A DNA stretch of 64,000 bases. Source: Dictyobacter formicarum (GTDB lineage: Bacteria; Chloroflexota; Ktedonobacteria; Ktedonobacterales; Ktedonobacteraceae). How positions within the stretch are numbered: the stretch's first letter is position 1; each line of letters opens with the position of its first letter. Made by a program: the position numbers and the translations under genes. Location: positions 1-64,000 of the forward strand of contig NZ_BNJJ01000001.1 of NCBI RefSeq assembly GCF_016587435.1, read 5' to 3'. Below, in pieces: positions 25,449 to 34,583 of the stretch. The notes under the pieces were generated by a model that worked only from the letters and a program-made list of their open reading frames with translations, was not told where the DNA came from and searched no databases.

Positions 25449-27641
25449 ATGGCATACAATGAAGCATCTCAATTTTCGGGCTACCTGGGTGGGTCTGCGG
25501 GTTCACAGCTTCCCAATCCCATGATGCAAGGCGCCGGACCGGGGTTTAATCAGAATCAGATGCCTGTCGCTGGTCAGCGGAAGGCAAATGAGAAGGACAC
25601 ATCTTTCTTTCATGGTGAAGCATTGGCGCGCGATTTCTGGGCAGAACATAATGGACCCTGGGTTGTACTGATCTTTTCGGCGGCCTTCTCGCTATTCCTG
25701 GTCTCTATGGTTCTGTTCGGCCAGGTTCCTGGTAAGAGCTTCTCTTTGAAGAGCGCGTCGGATATCTTCCAATTTGTTGGCGAGGGTATTGGCCTCTTAT
25801 TTTGTACACGTATTGCTTTACGTCTCCATAAAGTTTCCAATCAATTGCGTCGCCAACTGCTTGAGAGGAGGGCTGGCCGGCACACTCCTAATGAACTGGC
25901 CAATATTCATAATGAAGCGCAGGCGGCCCGCCGGGCGTTTATGGCCTGGTCATTGCTGGCCTGTGGTATTGCTCTCTATGCCAGCGGGCAGGCTATCTGG
26001 ACCAGCTATGATATCCGTATGAATAGCGCCGATGTGCCATTTCCTGGCCTCTATGATATCGGTTTTGTAGCTTCGTATCCTTTCTTTCTGCTGGGTACAC
26101 TGTTCCTGACGCGACGCAATAAGGCGTCAGTTGGTCGGGTACGCTTACTCCTGGATGCTCTGGCGGTCATCGGAACGGCGCTGGCCCTGTCGTGGTTCTT
26201 CCTGTTGAGTCCATTGATCGCTGGTCTGGCTCAATCTCCAAGCACGGGCGCCGCGATCCTTTCGATCTACTTTCCAACCGGGGATTTGTTCCTGGTGGCG
26301 ATTGGTGCCTTCTTGATGTTTAGTCCGTTGGCCAGTCGGGCACAACAACCTGTCTTTATTCTCTTGTGCATGGGACTCTTCTTCCTGGCTATTACCGATA
26401 GCCTGTTAGCGTTCTACAGCCTTTCTGGTAACTTCAATACAGGTACGCTGCAGGATGTGCTCTGGCCACTGAGCCTCTCTCTGATCGGGCTGGCTGCGAT
26501 TGAGTATCCACGCAGTGTGGCCCGAGAGCAGGAGCAGGAAGAGCGCCTGAAGAGTTTACGGCTCCCAAATAATTCGAGCCTGGCTCCCAATCGTCTGACA
26601 CAAGTAAGTATGACCGCCCAGACGATCGCTCCCTTTATTCTGGTTCTGGCTACCTGCGCCATTCTGTTAACGAATATCGCGCACCGTGGTGGCATAGTAT
26701 TGATCCAGGCCGATATTGTTGCTCTGCTGCTGATCTTGATCGTGATTGCTCGCCAGGCCATGACGTTGCTGGAAAATAACCGTTTGACGATGCAGATGCG
26801 CGGTGAGCTGGTAATTTCCAGGCGTGAGCTACAGGTGACACGGCGTGAAGCAGATGAGGCAACGCGCGACGCGCAGGAGAAACTATTGATGGAGCAGGGA
26901 ATCGCGGCTTTACGCGATGTACATGCTCGGGTGGCTCGTGGAGATATTGTTGCTCGCGCCCCAACGGTCAGCGGACCCCTGCTACCGATCGCCATTAGCT
27001 TAAATCTGATGTTGGACCGTATCAGTGCTCTTTCACAGCGAGGAGCGAAATACGATCAAATGGCCCAGGAGTGCCGGGTGTTGCAAGAAGGGGTTGATCG
27101 CCTCGGACAGGGTCTTCCTCCATGGGCACCTAATCAGGCAATGCCACAGGGCGCGCCCGAACTGCGCTCAGTCTATCTGGGACTGGCCCATATCCAACGC
27201 CGCCAGGAAGGTCAGTGGCGACGTATTGGAACCGCCCTGGATTCTATCAGCAACCTTACGCACCGTATTCACGAGGCCTTAATCGAGATCAAGCAATCCA
27301 ATCTCTTTAAGACGCAGGTAAATGCCAGTTTTGAGCGCATGGTATTAGATCGCGTCATTCGTGAGGTGGATTTGCTGGCCGAACAGCAAAATAATCTGGT
27401 TGGCCAGGTCTCACAAATCACTATGCGCAATGAGGCTTCAGGACCGAGCAACGAGAGCGACAATCAGCAGAAGTCGCCATTTCGAACTCAGCGACCCATC
27501 ACTGATGCGGCCCATGAGATACGCACATTGCTCCCTCCTCGCCAGAGTCATTCACAGGCCTTACGGCACAGCGGACATGGTGAGCTCAGCCAACATTTTT
27601 ATCAATCACATCACCTGGATCATTTACCTTCGGACGAGTAA
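25449..27641 (+). CDS. 10-TM sensor-like membrane protein with HAMP-like and coiled-coil C-terminus
   Basis: A 730-residue protein. A Gly/Gln-rich N-terminus is followed by about ten helices between residues 65 and 445 (e.g. VVLIFSAAFSLFLVSMVLFG, VRLLLDALAVIGTALALSWF). The loop GQAIWTSYD..PFPGLYDIGF resembles the N-terminal sensor of some actinobacterial GGDEF proteins, but no GGDEF or EAL domain follows. Residues 450-490 form a charged coiled coil (SRRELQVTRREADEATRD), then a HAMP-like piece VHARVARGDIVARAPTVSG. The last 200 residues are helical and polar. The next gene is a kinase-like protein 132 bases downstream, so a signalling pair is plausible. I do not know its ligand or output. Confidence 0.7.
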   Translation: MAYNEASQFSGYLGGSAGSQLPNPMMQGAGPGFNQNQMPVAGQRKANEKDTSFFHGEALARDFWAEHNGPWVVLIFSAAFSLFLVSMVLFGQVPGKSFSLKSASDIFQFVGEGIGLLFCTRIALRLHKVSNQLRRQLLERRAGRHTPNELANIHNEAQAARRAFMAWSLLACGIALYASGQAIWTSYDIRMNSADVPFPGLYDIGFVASYPFFLLGTLFLTRRNKASVGRVRLLLDALAVIGTALALSWFFLLSPLIAGLAQSPSTGAAILSIYFPTGDLFLVAIGAFLMFSPLASRAQQPVFILLCMGLFFLAITDSLLAFYSLSGNFNTGTLQDVLWPLSLSLIGLAAIEYPRSVAREQEQEERLKSLRLPNNSSLAPNRLTQVSMTAQTIAPFILVLATCAILLTNIAHRGGIVLIQADIVALLLILIVIARQAMTLLENNRLTMQMRGELVISRRELQVTRREADEATRDAQEKLLMEQGIAALRDVHARVARGDIVARAPTVSGPLLPIAISLNLMLDRISALSQRGAKYDQMAQECRVLQEGVDRLGQGLPPWAPNQAMPQGAPELRSVYLGLAHIQRRQEGQWRRIGTALDSISNLTHRIHEALIEIKQSNLFKTQVNASFERMVLDRVIREVDLLAEQQNNLVGQVSQITMRNEASGPSNESDNQQKSPFRTQRPITDAAHEIRTLLPPRQSHSQALRHSGHGELSQHFYQSHHLDHLPSDE

Positions 27642-27773
27642 GCGATCAATGCAGGGAGAAGGTTCTCACACATTGTATGTATTCCATAACTGATGTGCTC
27701 CCCTTCTCTCTTTATCTGGTTCATATGTGGCACTGACTGACATTTCCTGAACTCAGAAGAGAGGCCGAACGAG

Positions 27774-29246
27774 ATGGATCATAATACACAATACGAGCCG
27801 CAAGCTGGACCCAGGGCTCCGTTTTGTCTGGGACATCCTTCGCACGCTCTGCGACCGGAGGAAGTTATTTGTAGCGTATGTGGCGCGCTGGCGGCCCATA
27901 CAACACTGGGGATCTATGAGGTTCGCAAGCTTCTGGGGACTGGAAGAAGTGGCCATGCGTATCAGGCAGTGCATCAGCGCTCTGGCCAGCCAGTGGCGAT
28001 TAAGCTGTTTCCGGCCTATACAGCCAATCCCGAACAATGGGAGGCAGCGCGGCGCGAGGTGCGGGTGACGACGGCGTTGCGTCACAGCTCCATTCTTTCG
28101 GTTTTTAGTTGCAGTACCTGGTCCTTGGAACAGCTAGATGGTGGAAGCGGCGTTCACTTTGAGCGATCATCTTCTGGCTTGACCAATCTGTATTTGCTGA
28201 CGCTCTGCCAGTATATTCCTGGCGCGCTCAGGCATTTTGTTGCCTATCTGCAAAACAGTGAAAATCAACAGGCGCTTTACGAACATGGAAGTTCGCCGCG
28301 CGCCCTGATGATGCATGTACTGATACAAATTGGCTCAGCCCTGACTGCAGCGCACACACGCGGACTGGCCCACGGCGCGCTGGTCCCGGGCAATATACTG
28401 TTTTCTAGCTACGATCGGGTCTGGGTGGCTGATTTTGGCCTGGCACGTTTGCAACCACCGCCCTCGCCTTACCTGGCCTCCGAATTATATACGGCGGCCC
28501 AGGCCAGTCAGCAGGGCAATGCCCAGGCTTATTGGAATGCGGTAAGTCCGGCCAGCGATCAATATATGTTTGCGGCCCTCTGCCAGCAATTGTTACCACA
28601 AACGTTGCAGAGGCAGGATTACGAACCCTTATTACCAATCCTGAATCGAGCGCTGCATCCAAGACCTGAACGGCGCTATCCTTCTCTGCATCTGTTAATA
28701 CAGGATATGGTGGCGCTGACATCCAGGCCAACTCATCCGGCAGTAAGCCAGCAGTTTAAGCAGCCGCAAATTGCTGCCTCAAAACACCAATCGGCGCCAT
28801 CTAGCGTATCATCATCTGGCGTTCAAAAAGCAAGCAGCCCGAACAATAGCGCGCCATTGACGCCTATCCCGACTTTCTCATCTGGACCGCTAACGCCGGC
28901 CTTGCCAGCGACGCCGATTACTCCAGCGATACCGCTGACACCTGAAGATTGGGAGAAGCGCGGCGATAAGCTGTTCACCATGCGCGACTACGATGAAGCG
29001 CTCAAGGCCTATCATCGAGCCATCGAAGTAAATGCTGGCAAAGCATCGATCTGGCTCGCGCTGGGCGATACCTACTTTGCGCTTGAACGCTACAAAGAAG
29101 CATTGATGGCCTATGAGCAGGCAATGCATATCAACCCGAATGATCCACAAATCTGGCTCAACCGGGGCACAGTTCTGGATGCGCTGGGGCGCCATCAGGA
29201 GGCGCTTGACTGTTACGAACGGGCCGATCAATTGCGCTCGGCATAA
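27774..29246 (+). CDS. Ser/Thr kinase-like protein lacking the catalytic HRD aspartate, with C-terminal TPRs
   Basis: A 490-residue protein. A short Cys/His segment (FCLGHPS..VICSVCG) precedes a kinase fold: glycine loop GTGRSGHAYQ (55-64), Lys77 in VAIKLF, a helix-C Glu in AARREV, and DFG at 220-222 in VADFGLARL. The catalytic loop reads LAHGALVPGN (198-207), so HRD is HGA and the proton-accepting Asp is missing while the Asn remains. A Pro/Thr-rich linker (330-380) leads to TPR repeats such as AIWLALGDTYFALERYKEA-like units and ALDCYERADQL. I infer a pseudokinase or weak kinase used as a scaffold. It is cytoplasmic, with no TM segment. Confidence 0.82.
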   Translation: MDHNTQYEPQAGPRAPFCLGHPSHALRPEEVICSVCGALAAHTTLGIYEVRKLLGTGRSGHAYQAVHQRSGQPVAIKLFPAYTANPEQWEAARREVRVTTALRHSSILSVFSCSTWSLEQLDGGSGVHFERSSSGLTNLYLLTLCQYIPGALRHFVAYLQNSENQQALYEHGSSPRALMMHVLIQIGSALTAAHTRGLAHGALVPGNILFSSYDRVWVADFGLARLQPPPSPYLASELYTAAQASQQGNAQAYWNAVSPASDQYMFAALCQQLLPQTLQRQDYEPLLPILNRALHPRPERRYPSLHLLIQDMVALTSRPTHPAVSQQFKQPQIAASKHQSAPSSVSSSGVQKASSPNNSAPLTPIPTFSSGPLTPALPATPITPAIPLTPEDWEKRGDKLFTMRDYDEALKAYHRAIEVNAGKASIWLALGDTYFALERYKEALMAYEQAMHINPNDPQIWLNRGTVLDALGRHQEALDCYERADQLRSA

Positions 29247-29333
29247 GCTCTATCTCCTGCTTGTCCGCACTCTCCATGCGCTCTTCTCAAGCGCGTGTGT
29301 GGATAAGCAGCGAATGCAGGGGAGTTCTTTTGT

Positions 29334-30890
29334 ATGCAGACACTTACTAGAGGGCAGTCGCTTAAGGATGAAGTAGAACAGTATCATCGGCAGACCAACC
29401 TGCGCCATCTCTTGATTCGCGGCTGTACCATACTGGCACCAGATGAACCAGGCAAGTTACTACACGATCAGGATATTCTGGTTGTAGGCCGCTATATCGC
29501 GGCTGTTGGCCCCAGTGGAACACTACCATTTAATCCATTGCGACTTGATAGAGTCATTATAGGTAAAGATCGTTTAGTATTACCAGGCCTGATAAATGCC
29601 CATACGCACTCATTGGAGAATTTGCTGAAGGCGACTTCTCCCTCGCTGCCACTGGAACTGTGGTTAGTGCCGCTATTTGGCAATTCACTTGAATGGTCGC
29701 CGCACCTGGTATATCTCAGCACCTTGCTGGGTGCGCTGGAAATGCTGAAAACTGGCACGACCGCTGTTCTGGATCATCTCTGGACCAGTGCGGGGGTAGC
29801 TGGCGAATATCTAGATGCTACAATGCATGCATATCATGACGCGGGCATCCGAGCAGCCGTGGCTCCCTCGATTGAGGATCGCGACCTGGTACTGGAGGCC
29901 GGCACGAAATATGGTCTGCACTTCCCGGGCCATCCTTTTACCGATCGTTTCACGGACTGGGAACCTATCGAGACCCAACTGGAGGTGCTGGAACAATTTA
30001 TTGCCAGATGGAATAATAGCGCTAATGGGCGTCTGCGCTGCTTTACTGGTCCTAGCGGCATTCATTGGTGTAGTCCCAAATTATTGGAGGCGTGCCTGGA
30101 TCTCACCGAGCGCTATCAGACCGGCATGCATCTGCATGCGGTTGAGACAGAGTTGCAGGCGGCTGTCATTCATGAGACGCTGGGACAGGGCGGCATTCGC
30201 TATCTGGAACAGATGGGGCTCTTGCGGCCGGGAACATCACTGGCACATACAATCTGGCTGGACCCGGGCGACTTGAAGATACTGGCCCATACTGGCACCA
30301 CGGTAGTCCATAATCCGATCAGCAATTTGCGCCTGGGCAGTGGTCGTTTTCCTTTGTCAGATGCGCTGGATCAAGGAGTGAGCATAGCTCTGGGTAGCGA
30401 TGGCTCGGCCAGCAATGATCGGCAAAATATGTTTGATGTGCTTAAGCTGACGGGATTGATGCATAATCTTCCTCAGATAGATTATCATAGATGGCCTCAA
30501 CCGACGACAATCTTACAGGCGGCTACGGAAGGTGGGGCGACGGCACTGGGGCTGGCGGGAGAGCTTGGGCGCATTGAAGAGCAGCAGCTGGCTGACCTGA
30601 TATTGCTGGATCTTGATGCGGACGCTTTTGTACCTTTACGCGATCCGTATTTACATTTAATTTATTGCGAGCATGGTACGGCGATTGATAGTGTGATTGT
30701 CAACGGCGAGATCGTGGTAGAACAAGGAAAGTTGCTGAATGTTGATGAAGCGGCCCTGCGTCAGGAGATCCGCGATCAATGCCGCTTCGCCCTGGCACAT
30801 GCGCCAACGTCACAAACTCTTGTAGCCCACACCAATGAAATTCTGACCCAGCTCGATAAATTACGTCACTTAATCCTGCAGAAAGATTAA
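29334..30890 (+). CDS. Amidohydrolase (ATZ/TRZ, methylthioadenosine deaminase-like)
   Basis: A 518-residue metal-dependent deaminase or chlorohydrolase. Metal ligands are HxH in LINAHTHSLE, His in GMHLHAVETE, His in TSLAHTIWLD and Asp in IALGSDGSASNDRQNM. The N-terminal beta-sandwich holds ILAPDEPGKLLHDQDILVVG, and the C-terminus returns to it with ADLILLDLDADAF. GGGGAG precedes the ATG. The family deaminates adenosine derivatives, guanine or triazines, and the substrate cannot be fixed. It lies 87 bases after the kinase-like gene and 76 before a membrane protein that could be a transporter component. Confidence 0.88.
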   Translation: MQTLTRGQSLKDEVEQYHRQTNLRHLLIRGCTILAPDEPGKLLHDQDILVVGRYIAAVGPSGTLPFNPLRLDRVIIGKDRLVLPGLINAHTHSLENLLKATSPSLPLELWLVPLFGNSLEWSPHLVYLSTLLGALEMLKTGTTAVLDHLWTSAGVAGEYLDATMHAYHDAGIRAAVAPSIEDRDLVLEAGTKYGLHFPGHPFTDRFTDWEPIETQLEVLEQFIARWNNSANGRLRCFTGPSGIHWCSPKLLEACLDLTERYQTGMHLHAVETELQAAVIHETLGQGGIRYLEQMGLLRPGTSLAHTIWLDPGDLKILAHTGTTVVHNPISNLRLGSGRFPLSDALDQGVSIALGSDGSASNDRQNMFDVLKLTGLMHNLPQIDYHRWPQPTTILQAATEGGATALGLAGELGRIEEQQLADLILLDLDADAFVPLRDPYLHLIYCEHGTAIDSVIVNGEIVVEQGKLLNVDEAALRQEIRDQCRFALAHAPTSQTLVAHTNEILTQLDKLRHLILQKD

Positions 30891-30966
30891 GTACCGCAGT
30901 TATTTCTAGCAGGCACCTGTATTTTTATGTTATCTTCACTCTAATTTTAAGGAAGGATTTTTCCAG

Positions 30967-31674
30967 ATGGAAGATTCGTTGAAACGACCAGACAATGTTG
31001 AGGTGAACCGCAATTATCCGGACGAGCCACCGGCAATTGAGGGAAGTGAATCAACCAGTATCCGCTATACGTTCCGCTTTACTGGCTGGCCTGGCTTATC
31101 TCAACTGGTAGCGGTAGCTGTGGCGACGGCGGTCTATACTGTCTTATCCTGGCTTACGGTTGCTACATTGCCGAATCCGGCCCTTGGTGTCAGCCCTCTC
31201 TTTATAGCCATTGGCTTTGGCATCCCCTTCGCCCTCTGGTTTGGTGGTTGGGCCTTTGTCATTGCCTATATTGGTAACTTTGTGGGCGCGGGCCTGCTCT
31301 CAGGCCTCCCGGTGCTGGTGGCGATCCCATTCGGTGCCGCTGACTTTATTCAGCTCTGTATCCCAATGCTGCTCTATCGTTTCCTGGCCTATCGTTTCGG
31401 TGTCAGCCCGGTCGGCAAGGATGTTTTCACCAAACGCGGCTTTATCTTTTTCCTGGTCTGCGCCGTTATCCCCAACAATATTATCGGTGGCCTCTATGGC
31501 AACCTTGTACTGCTAGTAACGGGACAAGAAGTGCCAAAGGCGTTTTTCTTCTCCTGGATTACCTGGTCTGCCACCAATATTGTAGTTGTGCTGGTTATCA
31601 GCTCAATCCTGTTCTCAACCCTGACTCCCATCGTTGAGCGCTTCGGCCTGACCATCCGTGATGCCTTGCGCTAA
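30967..31674 (+). CDS. Six-TM membrane protein, possible ECF transporter S component
   Basis: A 235-residue protein with about six hydrophobic segments after a 45-residue polar head: VAVAVATAVYTVLSWLTVAT, SPLFIAIGFGIPFALWFG, WAFVIAYIGNFVGAGLLSG, GFIFFLVCAVIPNNIIGG and SATNIVVVLVISSILFSTL. The small-residue content and AIGFGIPFALWFGGWA motif suit substrate-capture S components of energy-coupling-factor transporters, or a MASE1-type sensor. An orphan pair of ECF ATPase and T genes lies at 43260-46169 with no S gene beside it, which favours the first reading. AAGGAAGG precedes the ATG, and a strong terminator ends the unit. Confidence 0.5.
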   Translation: MEDSLKRPDNVEVNRNYPDEPPAIEGSESTSIRYTFRFTGWPGLSQLVAVAVATAVYTVLSWLTVATLPNPALGVSPLFIAIGFGIPFALWFGGWAFVIAYIGNFVGAGLLSGLPVLVAIPFGAADFIQLCIPMLLYRFLAYRFGVSPVGKDVFTKRGFIFFLVCAVIPNNIIGGLYGNLVLLVTGQEVPKAFFFSWITWSATNIVVVLVISSILFSTLTPIVERFGLTIRDALR

Positions 31675-31697
31675 GCCTCTTCTCTTTATCTGAATAT

Positions 31698-31745
31698 AAA
31701 TAATCCCGCCCCTTTTCAGTTGGAAAGGGGCGGGATTATTTTATT
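31698..31745 (+). terminator. Intrinsic terminator
   Basis: A perfect 18-bp stem, AAATAATCCCGCCCCTTT with its complement, an 8-base loop, and a T-rich tail TTTTATTT. It ends the amidohydrolase and membrane protein transcript. Confidence 0.9.
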
Positions 31746-31809
31746 TGCAGTTATTGTTGCATACATTATATAGTCACCAATAAAATCACAGAACCGAGGT
31801 TTATCGACA

Positions 31810-32087
31810 ATGGTAGAAATCTCGATCATGATCGAGGGCCAGAATGGACTGAACTGGCCTTATTGGAAACAACTGTCGGCAGAAGTTGATCAGCTTGGCT
31901 TCGCCGGACTATTTCGCTCCGACCATTTCACCAATCCCAATCCACCCGATTTAGATTCGTTGAAATGATTGTTTCATTTGCGCAGGTTGGAGCCGCAGAA
32001 ATTATGCTGCAGTGGTTTGATTTTGAGGATATAGAAGGCTTGCGTGCTTTCGCCACCAGCGTTCTGCCACACCTGTCCGCTTCCTAA
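31810..32087 (+). pseudogene. LLM-class oxidoreductase with internal deletion
   Basis: The N-terminal piece (ATG 31810, stop 31966) reads EISIMIEGQNGLNWPYWKQL and FAGLFRSDHFTNPNPPDLDS, the start of luciferase-like oxidoreductases. In the next frame IVSFAQVGAAEIMLQWFDF and LRAFATSVLPHLSAS up to TAA 32085 are the natural C-terminus of the same family. About 200 central residues are missing and the two ends are joined out of frame. A complete paralogue-type gene is at 3608. Confidence 0.75.
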
Positions 32088-32090
32088 AAC

Positions 32091-32141
32091 CAATGGATGC
32101 ACATGAACGTCTCTTACTGGTTTGTCCATGTGCATCCATTG
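32091..32141. terminator. 15-bp stem hairpin between convergent genes
   Basis: CAATGGATGCACATG pairs exactly with CATGTGCATCCATTG around a 21-base loop. It lies between the end of the LLM remnant and the stop of the DPM-type glycosyltransferase on the other strand. No strong T-run; the role as bidirectional terminator is inferred. Confidence 0.55.
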
Positions 32142-32148
32142 AAAATCA

Positions 32149-33045
32149 CTATAAACGTCGCGTGGGGCGCGGTGGAATGGCAAAGGTGGCTTTCTTTTGA
32201 TTGGAAGGTTCTTCCTGCTCTGCTCCGGGCTTCACTTCTCCTTGCATAGACGGTGATAACTGCTGATCTTCTAAGCGCTGCGGCAGAGGTGGCGGTGGCA
32301 GGATGCGATGTACATAGCTGATCTTTGCACGCGACCGCCCGGATAAGAGACTGTTGAGACGTGTGCTTAAAACATAGGTGAAGGCTTCCAGCACAATGCT
32401 GCGCGACATTTTAGATTGGCCCAGCCGACGATCCACAAAAGTGATGGGAGTCTCAACCACAATGAAACCTTTATTCAGCACTCGATATGTCATCTCCACT
32501 TGAAAAGCGTAGCCACGCGATTGTACGGTATCCAGGTCGATAGCCTCTAAAACCTGGCAACGGTAACAGCGAAAGCCACCGGTACAGTCACGCACCGGTA
32601 ACCGAAGAACGGTGCGCGCGAAGATATTGCCACTACTACTGATCAAGCGGCGCATCAATGACCAGTTAGGCGTACCTCCACCCGGAATGTAGCGCGAACC
32701 AATTACCAGGTCAGCATCTTTAATAGCGCTCAGAAAGGCTGGCAGGTGTTGGGGATCGTGGGAAAAATCTGCATCCATCTCAAAGGCAGCATCATATTTA
32801 TGGGCAATTGCATACTTAAAACCTGCTATGTATGCAGTACCCAGCCCTAGCTTTCCCGGTCGATGTATACAATGAATACGCCCATCCAGCTTGCTCATTT
32901 CCTCTACCAGCTGACCCGTTCCATCTGGCGAATGATCATCAACGACCAGCACATCTGTTTCTGGTACATAAGCAAAAATACCACGTATTAACGAGGGTAG
33001 GTTTTCGGCTTCATTATATGTTGGAATGATAATTAACGTTTTCAT
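32149..33045 (-). CDS. Polyprenol monophosphomannose synthase-like GT2
   Basis: A 298-residue GT-A glycosyltransferase of the dolichol/polyprenol-phosphate mannose synthase group. LIIIPTYNEAENLPSLIRG, VVDDHSPDGTGQLVEEM, the metal motif in EMDADFSHDPQHL and PVRDCTGGFRCYR are visible, as is PNWSLMRRLISSSGNIFART. It transfers mannose (or another sugar) from a nucleotide sugar to a lipid carrier at the membrane face. The last 55 residues are Pro/Gln-rich and probably disordered, without the TM helices of some relatives. It is a single-gene unit. A GH38 alpha-mannosidase gene lies 1.5 kb away on the other strand, but no operon link exists. Confidence 0.9.
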   Translation of the reverse strand: MKTLIIIPTYNEAENLPSLIRGIFAYVPETDVLVVDDHSPDGTGQLVEEMSKLDGRIHCIHRPGKLGLGTAYIAGFKYAIAHKYDAAFEMDADFSHDPQHLPAFLSAIKDADLVIGSRYIPGGGTPNWSLMRRLISSSGNIFARTVLRLPVRDCTGGFRCYRCQVLEAIDLDTVQSRGYAFQVEMTYRVLNKGFIVVETPITFVDRRLGQSKMSRSIVLEAFTYVLSTRLNSLLSGRSRAKISYVHRILPPPPLPQRLEDQQLSPSMQGEVKPGAEQEEPSNQKKATFAIPPRPTRRL

Positions 33046-33317
33046 GTACTTTCCTTTTGCTGTTGGCTTAAATTCAGAGTTCTGTTCAACACAACGTTAA
33101 ACAGACGTATTCAGCTACACAACAAAGTGTACCGCTACATCCAAATCTTGATCGGCATCCCTCCGATCGATACTTACGCGATGCCTCAAAAAGCGCTGGT
33201 GCCTCGTACTAAGAGTAAGATTAAGATATAGAAAACATATAGGTCTATGCCTTCCGGGCTTCCAGGGCAGAGAGCCTGATGTTTTCGGGATCAAGTGTAA
33301 TGGAGGGTGAAAAATAG

Positions 33318-34178
33318 ATGAAAGCTGGAGATATTCAGACAGCTTTGAAAAAAGCTAGCCTGGAACGTTTGGTGGAATATACGCAAGTCCTGGTACAACC
33401 AGCAATCTCCCTGAAGGCGACTCCGGTTAAGGATGCCCAGGCGGAGGCCAAATTGAAGGTTGCTATTTCTAAGCTGGGCGGAGTGCCAGATCTCCCTGCG
33501 GGACAAAAGTGGCCGATGTGGAAAGATGCGCCTCAATCGTTTGTGGGTCAGATCCGTCTGGAGGAGACCGCTCCCTACGATACCAATCATCGACTACCAC
33601 AGCAGGGCATGCTCTGGTTTTTCTATGATTCTAGACAGGAAACATACGGAGAAAATCCACAGGATGCTGGTGGCTGGAGCGTCTTCTATAGTAGCGACAT
33701 ACAACAGTTGCAGCCCGCAAAGGTGCCCGAGGCGCTGGCGGAGCAGGCTCGTTTCAAAACCAGTACCATTAGCTTTGCTTCTACTCTTATGATGGCACAG
33801 CAACCACAATTGGAGATTGCTGGTCTTGCATGGAATAATGATGATCAGGCAAAATACGATGCAGTGTACGCTCGCTTTATGAGTAAAGCCTCGACTACTC
33901 AGCCCCACCATCAGATGCTAGGCTATCCTGAGACGCTACAGGATGATATGCGCTTGCAGTGCCAGATGATGACCAACGGTATCACTGATATCGATGATCC
34001 CAGGGTCGCTGAACTGACAAAGAGTGCCAACGAGTGGCAGTTGTTGTTGCAGGTTGATAGCGATGAGCGCATCGGCATGAATTGGCCCGGTGCTGGCATG
34101 CTTTACTATTGGATCAAACTTGCTGATCTACAGGCACAGAAATTTGACTCCACCTGGCTGGTAGCCCAATCAGAATAA
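33318..34178 (+). CDS. DUF1963 (YwqG-like) protein
   Basis: A 286-residue protein. SKLGGVPDLPAGQKWPMWKD, FVGQIRLEETAPYD and GMLWFFYDSRQETYGENPQD are the family's conserved blocks, and a late block HHQMLGYPETLQDDMRLQC fits as well. Function is unknown in the literature I recall; relatives are cytosolic. GGAGGG precedes ATG 33318. The end QLLLQVDSDERIGMNWPGAG is also typical. It stands alone, with a 60-base perfect palindrome starting 100 bases after it. Confidence 0.9.
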   Translation: MKAGDIQTALKKASLERLVEYTQVLVQPAISLKATPVKDAQAEAKLKVAISKLGGVPDLPAGQKWPMWKDAPQSFVGQIRLEETAPYDTNHRLPQQGMLWFFYDSRQETYGENPQDAGGWSVFYSSDIQQLQPAKVPEALAEQARFKTSTISFASTLMMAQQPQLEIAGLAWNNDDQAKYDAVYARFMSKASTTQPHHQMLGYPETLQDDMRLQCQMMTNGITDIDDPRVAELTKSANEWQLLLQVDSDERIGMNWPGAGMLYYWIKLADLQAQKFDSTWLVAQSE

Positions 34179-34583
34179 ATTCCAGTAGATTACCACAACT
34201 GAAGGATCAGACAGAAGGAGACGTTGAATTATGCGGAAAGGCATTTTGATAGCTACTACTCTCCACTAGAGGCTTCATATTTTATTCGCTGGTGCAGCAT
34301 TCGCGCAAAGCGCGAATGCTGCACCAGCGAATAAAATACCTTTTGAGCGCCGAAGGCGCGTAGCGTCAGGGGCCGAAGGCGCGAACAGCAAGGCATTCAG
34401 ACACACTTTAACAACGCATAGAATGTTTTGAGCTTATTCATTTTTGTGACATGTACTATAAATTCGCGACCAGATATCGATATAGGTTAACATTTATATC
34501 ATTCCAGTGTTACAATACTCTCCAATGACGAAATTGCCAAAATAAATATTTATTTATGTAGTAGTCAAGAAAGAGGAATACAT
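34179..34583. other. Intergenic stretch with a 12-codon ORF and a long palindrome
   Basis: AAGGAG leads to ATG 34231, opening MRKGILIATTLH before TAG 34267. This looks like the first codons of a lost gene, since the reading frame is cut 9 bases before the palindrome at 34278. The rest, including a GAAGGCGCG direct repeat near 34354-34383, is non-coding. The last 130 bases are AT-rich and probably contain the mannosidase promoter. Confidence 0.4.
34278..34338. repeat. Perfect 29-bp palindrome, member of a two-copy family
   Basis: Arms 34278-34306 and 34310-34338 are perfectly complementary over 29 bases with a three-base AAA loop. The arm contains TTTTATTCGCTGGTGCAGCA. A related palindrome lies at 39809. 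Confidence 0.85.
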
